Assembly: GCA_947523045.1 (NCBI GenBank)
Contig: CANNUR010000139.1
Location: 1 to 7,553, forward strand
DNA: 7,553 nt
Direction of reading: 5' to 3'
Source of the DNA: an uncultured Prosthecobacter sp.
GTDB lineage: Bacteria > Verrucomicrobiota > Verrucomicrobiia > Verrucomicrobiales > Verrucomicrobiaceae
Positions 1 to 5,502 of the stretch are shown one piece after another (positions within the stretch are counted from its first letter, which is position 1; each line of letters starts with the position of its first letter). The notes beneath the pieces were generated by a model. That model ran no database searches. It saw nothing but the letters and a program-made list of their open reading frames with translations, and had not been told where the DNA came from. The translations under genes were made by a program, and so were the position numbers.

Positions 1-1
1 G

Positions 2-199
2 GCGAGCCGGGATGCGGTGACGATGGCGTCGGCTATTGCCATCGCTACATCGTGTTCGGCCTCGGCGTCGCCGCACCAGACCAGCACGCTCGGCGGCATC
101 CTCTCCACCGCCACCCACTTCCAGCTCAAGGCCTACAAGCAGTCCGGCTTCCTCGTCAATCCTGGCGACGATGAAGAGCGCCTGCCCGTCAGTCCGTGA
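2..199 (+). CDS. C-terminal fragment of a probable Lrp/AsnC-family regulator, cut by the window edge
   Basis: The reading frame is open from the window edge to the TGA at 197-199, so the beginning of the gene lies outside. The last part, from about 83, reads STLGGILSTATHF followed by QLKAYKQSGFLV. This resembles, from memory, the C-terminal ligand-binding (RAM) domain of Lrp/AsnC regulators of the Bacillus AlaR (YugG) kind, which have a TTHF-LKKYK pattern near the end. Such proteins bind an amino acid and control a neighbouring aminotransferase; an aminotransferase follows 12 bases downstream here in the same frame. The first 70 or so bases are doubtful: in this frame they give an unconvincing Ala/Ser-rich string, whereas frame 1 there has much higher G/C at third codon positions (including DDGVGYCHRYIVFGLGVA). 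A frameshift or sequence error near 55-80 is possible. The C-terminal reading is fairly likely coding; the family name is a moderate-confidence inference. Confidence 0.45.
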   Translation, partial: ASRDAVTMASAIAIATSCSASASPHQTSTLGGILSTATHFQLKAYKQSGFLVNPGDDEERLPVSP

Positions 200-211
200 T
201 ACCCGCCCCTC

Positions 212-1378
212 ATGGACTACGACAGCAAACTTTGCACCCAGGTCCGCGATCTTCCCCGCTCTGGCATCCGTGATTTCTTCGAACTGGTCATCGGCCGTTC
301 GGATGTGATTTCGCTCGGCGTTGGTGAACCGGACAAACCCACCCCCTGGCCGATCCGCGAGGCGGCGATTCGTTCGCTCGAAAAGGGGCACACAACCTAC
401 ACCTCGAACCTGGGTCTGGAATCCCTGCGCATCGCCATCAGCGATTACGTGCAGAACCAGTTCCGGGTGCGCTACGACCCGAAGACGGAGATTCTCGTCA
501 CGGTCGGTGTTTCCGAGGCGCTCGACCTGGCCTTTCGCGCCCTGCTGAATCCGGGCGACGAGGTGATCTACCACGAGCCCTGCTACGTGTCGTACAGCCC
601 GGGCATCAAGATGGCCTATGGCGTGCCGGTGGTCGTCGAGACGCGCGAGGAAAACCAGTTCGCGCTCATGGCCGAGGACGTCGAGCGGGCGATCACACCG
701 CGCACCAAGGTGCTGGCGATGAATTTCCCGACCAATCCGACCGGCGGCATCATGCCGCCCGAGGAACTGGAGAAGATCGCCGCGCTGGCGGTGAAGCATG
801 ACCTCATTGTCATCACCGACGAGATCTACTGCGAGTTGCTGTACGACCAGCGACAGCACCGCAGCATTGTCGAGTTCCCCGGCATGCGCGAGCGCACCAT
901 CCTGCTGCACGGTTTCAGCAAGGCCTTTGCCATGACCGGCTGGCGCCTGGGTTACGCCTGTGCACCCGCCGTTCTGCGCGAGGCGATGATGAAGATCCAC
1001 CAGTACTGCATGCTCTGCGCGCCGATCATGAGCCAGGTCGCGGGTCTGGAGGCGCTCAAAATGGGGCCCTCCGCCTACGAGGAGATGCGCCAGAGCTACG
1101 AGCAGCGGCGCAACCTCATCGTCTCCCGCCTCAACGGCATGGGCCTGCCCTGCTTCAATCCGGGCGGCGCCTTCTACGTGTTCCCGGACATCCGGCCGAC
1201 CGGCATGACCAGCAAAGAGTTCGCCATCGGCCTGCTCGAGAAGAAGAGCGTCGCCGTCGTGCCCGGCAACGCCTTCGGCAGGGCTGGCGAAGGCTTTGTC
1301 CGCTGCTGCTACGCGACCGCGCCGGATCTCATCGTCAAGGCGATGGATCTGATGGAGGAATTCGTCCAGGGCCGCTGA
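212..1378 (+). CDS. Class I PLP-dependent aminotransferase (AlaT/PatA-like, fold type I)
   Basis: Cytosolic enzyme that transfers an amino group between an amino acid and a 2-oxoacid using pyridoxal phosphate. The 388 residues match the usual length of the COG0436 group. Visible landmarks: SGIRDFFELV at 17-26 and SLGVGEPD at 34-41 (substrate-entry end), YTSNLGLESLR at 63-73, NFPTNPTGG at 171-179 with the PLP-contacting Asn175, DEIYCELLYD at 203-212 with Asp203 (pyridine nitrogen) and Tyr206, and HGFSKAFAMTGWRLGY at 233-248 with the Schiff-base Lys237 and phosphate-binding Arg245. Arg364 in GFVRCCYA is the expected carboxylate-binding arginine. Two cysteines directly after Arg364 are a little unusual. 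The ATG at 212 is the first start after an in-frame stop at 197-199, and no Shine-Dalgarno is visible. The N-terminal SGIR motif suggests an alanine- or aspartate-type aminotransferase, but substrate cannot be read from sequence. It probably shares a transcript with the regulator fragment upstream. Confidence 0.95.
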   Translation: MDYDSKLCTQVRDLPRSGIRDFFELVIGRSDVISLGVGEPDKPTPWPIREAAIRSLEKGHTTYTSNLGLESLRIAISDYVQNQFRVRYDPKTEILVTVGVSEALDLAFRALLNPGDEVIYHEPCYVSYSPGIKMAYGVPVVVETREENQFALMAEDVERAITPRTKVLAMNFPTNPTGGIMPPEELEKIAALAVKHDLIVITDEIYCELLYDQRQHRSIVEFPGMRERTILLHGFSKAFAMTGWRLGYACAPAVLREAMMKIHQYCMLCAPIMSQVAGLEALKMGPSAYEEMRQSYEQRRNLIVSRLNGMGLPCFNPGGAFYVFPDIRPTGMTSKEFAIGLLEKKSVAVVPGNAFGRAGEGFVRCCYATAPDLIVKAMDLMEEFVQGR

Positions 1379-1398
1379 GGTGGCTGGACCGCCAGGTT

Positions 1399-1427
1399 GA
1401 CACCCGCCGGCCCAGCTGGCGGGTGTC
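1399..1427. terminator. Strong hairpin between convergent genes, possible bidirectional terminator
   Basis: GACACCCGCCGGC, a 3-base loop CCA, then GCTGGCGGGTGTC form a 13-bp stem with a single G-U pair. It begins 20 bases after the aminotransferase stop and lies in the 79-base gap facing the sulfatase stop. No T-tract follows on either strand, so it is not a textbook intrinsic terminator. Stabilising both mRNA 3' ends, or acting as a barrier to readthrough, is a reasonable inference. Confidence 0.6.
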
Positions 1428-1431
1428 CTGC

Positions 1432-1458
1432 ATCGGCGGCGGCCGCAGGGCCGTCGAT
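1432..1458. terminator. Weaker second hairpin touching the sulfatase stop codon
   Basis: ATCGGCGGC and GCCGTCGAT pair over 9 bp with one G-U pair around a 9-base loop. The right arm ends on the last base of the minus-strand sulfatase stop codon. It sits next to the stronger hairpin, so the pair could act together on the minus-strand transcript. In DNA this rich in G and C such a stem can arise by chance, and no T-tract follows. Confidence 0.25.
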
Positions 1459-2873
1459 TACTTCGTCTTCTTTTTGCCGGCGGGCTGCCAGCGCGGTTCC
1501 CACTCGGGCAGTTCGCTGCGCGCGGTTTGGAGGTAGGCGCTGATTTTGGCGGCGATCTCGGGATGGGCGGCGGCGACGTTGTTGAGTTCGGCGACATCGT
1601 TTTGCTGGTCGTACAGCTTGACCGGCGCGTCCGGTCCGCCGCTGCGCAGGCCCTTCCAGCGGCCCTGATACAGGGCGGCCTGCTTGAAGCCGCCTTCATG
1701 AAATTCCCAGTACAGAAACTCGTGGGTCTTCTGCTCCTGGGGCCGCCCGGCCAGCAGCGGCACGAGGCTGAGTCCGTCGGTTTGTTCCGGTGCCGGCGCG
1801 CCGGCGAGTTCGGCAGCGGTGGGCAGGAAGTCGGGGAAGTAGCCGACGTGATCGGTCGCGCCCGGCTTCACCTTGCCGGGCCACCAGGCGATGAAGGGCA
1901 CACGGATGCCGCCATCGGTCAGACTGCGCTTGATGCCCGTGAAGGGGCCGGAGGGTAGGAAACGCGTGAGGTCGTGCTTGCTCTCGTTGTGCGGGCCGTT
2001 GTCGCTGGTGAAGATGACCAGTGTCTTCTCCGCCAGGCCGAGTTGCTGCAGGCGCTCGAGCAGGCGGCCGACGTAACTGTCGAGCCGGGTGATCATCGCC
2101 GCCTGGCCCTTGTCCTGCGGTGGCCAGTCCTTGTCGGCGTAGGGACCGTAATCGGGCACCTGGGCGCCGTCGCCAAGCAGGCGGGCGCGCTCGTTGTTGG
2201 CGTGCGGGATGACCGGGCTCCAGTAGAGGAAGAAGGGGCGGTTGCGGTTCTCGTTGACAAACTTCAGGCTTTCCTCGGCGAAGAGGTCGTCGGCGAAGTG
2301 GACGGCATCGGTGGCGTAACCGGCGCCGTCCTCGCCGACCGGCACGATGACGTTGGACAGGGGCTCCTTGGTTTCGTTGCGCCAGAGGTAGTCGGGGAAG
2401 TGATTGTGGGCGTGGTGCTGGCTGAGGTAACCGTAGAATTCGTCAAAGCCCTGCCTGCGCGGCAGGCCAGTTTCGGCGGCACCGACATTGCCGAGGCCCC
2501 ACTTGCCGATGAGGGCGGTTTTGTATCCGGCCTTTTGCAGCACGCGGGCGACGGTGACATCGCCTTCCTTGAGGGCCTGTGCCGCCGGATTGGTCTGGCC
2601 GGCATTGCCGCGCACGCGGGTGTGGCCATGGTGCAGGCCGGTCATCAGCACGCTGCGCGAGGGCGCGCAGACGGTGGCGCCGGCGTAATAGTGGGTGAAG
2701 CGCAGGCCTTCGCTCGCCATGCGGTCCAGGTTCGGTGTGACGATCACTTTCTGGTCGTAGCAGCCGAGGTCACCCCAGCCGAGGTCGTCGGCCATGATCC
2801 AGATCAGGTTGGGGCGGTCGGCGGCGACGGCGGGCAGCAGGGCGGCGAACAGAAGGGCGAGCGGACGGAGCAT
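1458..2873 (-). CDS. Secreted S1-family sulfatase with a GKWGLG variant active-site motif
   Basis: Formylglycine-dependent sulfatase of 471 residues, expected to hydrolyse sulfate esters outside the cytoplasm. A signal peptide is visible (MLRPLALLFAALLPAVA, likely cut after residue 17). The calcium-binding Asp29-Asp30 lie in ADDLGWGDLG. Cys69 in CAPSR (69-73) is the residue converted to formylglycine, and Arg73 completes the motif. His224 in PHANN, Asp291-Asn292 in TSDNG and Lys315 in GIKRSLTDGG complete the site. The second sulfatase signature reads GYKTALIGKWGLG, so Lys124 is present but the usual His two residues later is Gly126. A His-rich segment (SQHHAHNHFP, 151-160) follows. The C-terminus ends in GKKKTK. 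The reading frame stays open upstream to 3119, but that extension overlaps the next sulfatase gene and has no signal-peptide character; the ATG at 2873 directly precedes the signal peptide. It is the second gene of a probable two-gene operon. The substrate is unknown: polysaccharide sulfate or an aryl sulfate are both possible. Confidence 0.95.
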   Translation of the reverse strand: MLRPLALLFAALLPAVAADRPNLIWIMADDLGWGDLGCYDQKVIVTPNLDRMASEGLRFTHYYAGATVCAPSRSVLMTGLHHGHTRVRGNAGQTNPAAQALKEGDVTVARVLQKAGYKTALIGKWGLGNVGAAETGLPRRQGFDEFYGYLSQHHAHNHFPDYLWRNETKEPLSNVIVPVGEDGAGYATDAVHFADDLFAEESLKFVNENRNRPFFLYWSPVIPHANNERARLLGDGAQVPDYGPYADKDWPPQDKGQAAMITRLDSYVGRLLERLQQLGLAEKTLVIFTSDNGPHNESKHDLTRFLPSGPFTGIKRSLTDGGIRVPFIAWWPGKVKPGATDHVGYFPDFLPTAAELAGAPAPEQTDGLSLVPLLAGRPQEQKTHEFLYWEFHEGGFKQAALYQGRWKGLRSGGPDAPVKLYDQQNDVAELNNVAAAHPEIAAKISAYLQTARSELPEWEPRWQPAGKKKTK

Positions 2874-2914
2874 GGCATGGGGGAACGCAGCAGATGTCGG
2901 GGTCTTGCCTTGGA

Positions 2915-4279
2915 TCAGTGCAGCTGCGGCACGCCGGGTACAACGGCGGTGCGCTGGGCATCGGCGAGGGCGCGCAGGCGTTCGGCGACCTGCGGGTGGC
3001 TGGCGGCGAGGTCGCGCTTTTCCGAGGGATCGCGACCGAGATGGAAGAGCAGGGGCGTGGCATGGATCTCGGCCTTTGGCTGGCCGTAGCCGATCTGAGT
3101 CTTGAGATGGGCCTTCCACTCGCCGAGGCGAACGGCGAAAATTTGATCGCCGCGGTAATAGAAGAACGGCCGTTCGGGCAGCAGCGCGCCATCGAGGAGC
3201 AGCGGCGAGAGGTCGCGGCCGTCGAGTTCGACTCCGGCGGGCGTCGGCGCGCCGGCGAGGGCGAGCGCGGTGGGGAGGAGGTCGAGGGCGCTGGCGGGTT
3301 GCGAGGTGACGCCGGGACGGATGCGGCCGGGCATCCAGAACAGGCCGGGCACGCGCATGCCGCCCTCCCAGGTGCTGCCCTTGCCGTCCTTGAGCGGGCC
3401 GGCGCTGCCGCCCTGGCTGCCCATGATGAGCCAGGGGCCGTTGTCGCTGGTGAAGACGACGAGGGTGTTTTCGGCCAGGCCTTCACGGCGCAGGGTTTCG
3501 AGGATTTCACCCGTGCTCCAGTCGAGTTCCTCGACGGCGTCACCGTAGCTGCCGGCGCGGCTGGTACCCTGGAAGGCGGGCGAGGCGAACATCGGCACGT
3601 GCGGGAAGGTGTGGGCGAGGTAGAGGAAGAAGGGCTTGCCTTTCTGGCTGGTGATGAACTTCACCGCTTCCTCGGTGTAGCGCTTCGCCAGGGTGGTCTG
3701 CACGGCCGGCTGCTCGATGACCTTGCCGTCGCGCAGCAGCGGCACGTTCCAGCCGTCGGGCGGCGGATTGGGCGAACCGGTCGATCCCTTGGGCAGACCG
3801 GGCCGGGCGTCCATGTCGTTCGAGTAGGGAAGGCCGAAGCTGTGATCAAAACCGTGGTCGAGCGGGCGGCCCCCCTCATGGATGCCGAGGTGCCACTTGC
3901 CAATGTGGGCGGTGGCATAGCCCTGATCCTTGAGGACTCGCGCGAGCGTGCGTTCAGTCTGCGGCAGGCCGCCCTTGGAGTCGCCGAAGAGCACGCGCCG
4001 CGGGGCCTGGGGCATCGCGCACATGCCGCTGCGGATCGGGTAGCGACCGGTGAGCAGGGCGGCCCGGCTCGGCGTGCAGACTTCGGCGGCGGAATAGAAG
4101 TCGGTGAAGCGCAGGCCCTCGGCGGCCATGCGGTCGAGATGCGGGGTGCGGATCACCGGCGAACCCTGGCAGCCGAGATCACCCCAGCCGAGATCGTCGG
4201 CGAAAAGCACGATGACATTGGCGGGCTGGGCGGCGAGCAGCCAGGGCAGCAGGGCAAGCAGAAGGACAAGTGCTTTCAT
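2915..4279 (-). CDS. Secreted S1-family sulfatase, arylsulfatase A-like
   Basis: A 454-residue formylglycine-dependent sulfatase. The signal peptide MKALVLLLALLPWLLA is probably cut near residue 16. Metal ligands Asp28-Asp29 are in FADDLGWGDLG, the formylglycine Cys68 is in CTPSR (68-72), and the second signature is canonical (GYATAHIGKWHLG, with Lys128 and His130). His227 is in PHVP, Asp279-Asn280 in TSDNG and Lys300 in GKGSTWEGG, so every catalytic position expected for the family is present. The segment RYPIRSGM (79-86) and the GLPYSNDM stretch (149-156) resemble human arylsulfatase A and N-acetylgalactosamine-6-sulfatase, so this is the more conventional of the two enzymes. It is first in the operon: its stop is 41 bases before the next sulfatase start. 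No maturase (anSME or FGE) is in the window, so one must be encoded elsewhere for activity. The start at 4279 fits the signal peptide; no Shine-Dalgarno is seen. Exact substrate unknown. Confidence 0.96.
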   Translation of the reverse strand: MKALVLLLALLPWLLAAQPANVIVLFADDLGWGDLGCQGSPVIRTPHLDRMAAEGLRFTDFYSAAEVCTPSRAALLTGRYPIRSGMCAMPQAPRRVLFGDSKGGLPQTERTLARVLKDQGYATAHIGKWHLGIHEGGRPLDHGFDHSFGLPYSNDMDARPGLPKGSTGSPNPPPDGWNVPLLRDGKVIEQPAVQTTLAKRYTEEAVKFITSQKGKPFFLYLAHTFPHVPMFASPAFQGTSRAGSYGDAVEELDWSTGEILETLRREGLAENTLVVFTSDNGPWLIMGSQGGSAGPLKDGKGSTWEGGMRVPGLFWMPGRIRPGVTSQPASALDLLPTALALAGAPTPAGVELDGRDLSPLLLDGALLPERPFFYYRGDQIFAVRLGEWKAHLKTQIGYGQPKAEIHATPLLFHLGRDPSEKRDLAASHPQVAERLRALADAQRTAVVPGVPQLH

Positions 4280-4285
4280 GCCGGC

Positions 4286-4313
4286 ACAGTGAAGGGAAGC
4301 CGGAGCGAGTCAA
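4286..4313 (-). promoter_or_regulatory. Possible promoter for the sulfatase operon
   Basis: On the minus strand TTGACT (4313-4308) is followed after 16 bases by CACTGT (4291-4286), six bases before the ATG at 4279. The -35 box is good and the -10 box is poor (2 of 6 to TATAAT). If real, transcription would begin at or next to the start codon, giving a leaderless message. Weak evidence based on motif and position only. Confidence 0.2.
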
Positions 4314-4368
4314 AGCGGAATGGCCGCTGGTCTTTCCCGCCCCGCGAGTTGCACTATGCACCCCGGGT

Positions 4369-4398
4369 TTGACGTCGTGTGGAGGCAGCGTTTAGCCT
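4369..4398 (+). promoter_or_regulatory. Possible promoter for the methyltransferase gene
   Basis: TTGACG (4369-4374), an 18-base spacer and TAGCCT (4393-4398) end six bases before the ATG at 4405. The -35 box is good and the -10 box is weak (3 of 6). A GGAGG at 4381-4385 lies 19 bases before the ATG, too far for a normal ribosome-binding site. An in-frame TAG at 4393-4395 excludes a start further upstream. If this promoter is used, the transcript would have little or no leader. Confidence 0.25.
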
Positions 4399-4404
4399 TC
4401 GTTC

Positions 4405-5451
4405 ATGAACGCCCAGCCCCTGCGCACCTCGGTCATCGGCAGCTACCCCTTTCCGGGCTGGCTGGAATTCGCTGCCGGCCGGCTCGACGCCTTTGGTCGA
4501 GACGACCTCGAAGAGATGCAGGAGGACGCCGCCATGGTGGCGATTCAGGATCAGCTGGCCGCCGGGTTGGCTGTCATCACCGACGGCGAGCCGACGCGGT
4601 TCGATTTCAACCTGTCGTTCTACGGCTTTCTCCAGGGGATTTCCCTGGAGCCGGCGAGCCCGCGGCGCTTTGGCCCTCCCGCCCATGACCAGCGTGGCCG
4701 GCACGAGATCACGGGTGAACTGGCGGCACCACGCGGCTTGGGGGCGGTCGCCGAATTCGAGCGACTGCGCCGGTTGGCCGGTAGCAGCGGTCGCCGGCTC
4801 AAGGTGAGTGTGCCCGGGCCGTTCACGCTCAGCGGCCGGCTGCTGCCGAACCGGCAGTATCCCGACCGTCATGCCATCGCCGAGGCGCTGCTGCCGATCG
4901 TGCGCGCGGAGATCGAGGCCCTGGTCGCCGCCGGTGCCGAGGAGATCTGTGTCGATGAGCCGAGCATGAGCTGCTACGGCCACCGCGAGGACACGGGCCG
5001 GTTGGTGGATCTGTTCAACCGCACGGTCGAGCCCGGTTACGGTCGCACGCGCCTGTGCACGCATCTCTGCTTCGGCAATTACAAGGGGCGGGCGGTGGGG
5101 CCGCGCCGCTATGCGCCGCTGTTTCCCGCCTTTCTTGACCTGCACTGCGACGAGATGCACGTCGAGATGGCGAGCCGTGAGTTTGCCGAGTTGGAGGTGA
5201 TTGCCGCGATTGCGGCGCGCATGGACGTGGCGGTCGGGGTCATTGACGTCAAGAGCTACCACATCGAGACGCCGGAGCAGGTGGCGGAGGCGGTGCGCGC
5301 CTGCCTGCGGCACGCGCCGACGGAGCGACTCGTTTTTGCCCCCGACTGCGGCTTGAGTCAAACCGCGCGCTGGGCGTCGCGGCGCAAGCTGGCAGCCCTG
5401 GTTGAGGGCGTGCGCCGGGTGCGGCGCGAACTCGGGTTGGAGCCAGCCTGA
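4405..5451 (+). CDS. Stand-alone MetE-type (cobalamin-independent) methionine synthase-like zinc methyltransferase
   Basis: Cytosolic zinc enzyme that should transfer a methyl group to a thiol, most likely homocysteine to give methionine. At 348 residues it is less than half of classical MetE (about 750) and corresponds only to its C-terminal catalytic barrel. Visible motifs: GSYP at 12-15, ITDGEPTRFDF at 58-68, VDEPSM at 183-188, and all four zinc-ligand positions: His220 and Cys222 in THLCFGN, Glu254 in HVEMASRE, and Cys315 in FAPDCGLSQTARW. Single-barrel relatives include archaeal MesA and the bacterial MesB/MesC/MesD groups, which use a methyl donor other than methyl-folate triglutamate, and epoxyalkane:coenzyme M transferases. 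The sequence shows zinc thiol-methyltransferase chemistry but not the methyl donor. The ATG at 4405 follows an in-frame stop at 4393. It is transcribed divergently from the sulfatases and convergently with the TolR-like gene, so it is probably a single-gene unit. Confidence 0.88.
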   Translation: MNAQPLRTSVIGSYPFPGWLEFAAGRLDAFGRDDLEEMQEDAAMVAIQDQLAAGLAVITDGEPTRFDFNLSFYGFLQGISLEPASPRRFGPPAHDQRGRHEITGELAAPRGLGAVAEFERLRRLAGSSGRRLKVSVPGPFTLSGRLLPNRQYPDRHAIAEALLPIVRAEIEALVAAGAEEICVDEPSMSCYGHREDTGRLVDLFNRTVEPGYGRTRLCTHLCFGNYKGRAVGPRRYAPLFPAFLDLHCDEMHVEMASREFAELEVIAAIAARMDVAVGVIDVKSYHIETPEQVAEAVRACLRHAPTERLVFAPDCGLSQTARWASRRKLAALVEGVRRVRRELGLEPA

Positions 5452-5459
5452 CGGTTTCG

Positions 5460-5480
5460 ACCACGCCGCCTGGGCGTGGT
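5460..5480. terminator. Hairpin between convergent genes, possible bidirectional terminator
   Basis: ACCACGCC and GGCGTGGT form a perfect 8-bp stem around the 5-base loop GCCTG. It lies 8 bases after the methyltransferase stop and 22 bases from the stop of the minus-strand membrane-protein gene. No T-tract follows on either strand. Its place in a convergent gap supports a termination or 3'-end protection role. Confidence 0.5.
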
Positions 5481-5502
5481 TCAGGCGACCGCGACGGCTG
5501 AA

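Noticed and set aside
1974..3089. 371-residue plus-strand open frame opposite the sulfatase pair
   Set aside because: Covers parts of both sulfatases and the gap between them, low-complexity Val/Gly/Ala composition, no recognisable motif.
2874..3119. N-terminal extension of the downstream sulfatase back to 3119
   Set aside because: It would overlap 205 bases of the upstream sulfatase, is Arg/Pro-rich, and would bury the signal peptide that starts at the ATG at 2873.
2770..3543. 257-residue minus-strand frame inside the arylsulfatase A-like gene
   Set aside because: Alternative-frame artefact rich in Pro/Ser/Arg; the overlapping frame carries the genuine sulfatase motifs.
2894..4372. 492-residue open frame on the plus strand opposite the arylsulfatase A-like gene
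   Set aside because: Antisense shadow of a gene with clear catalytic motifs. The predicted protein is Gly/Ala/Glu-rich with no domain, as expected opposite a high-GC gene.
4354..5361. 335-residue minus-strand open frame opposite the methyltransferase
   Set aside because: Shadow of the MetE-like gene, whose zinc ligands are all in the plus-strand frame; Arg/Gln/His-rich composition and no domain.
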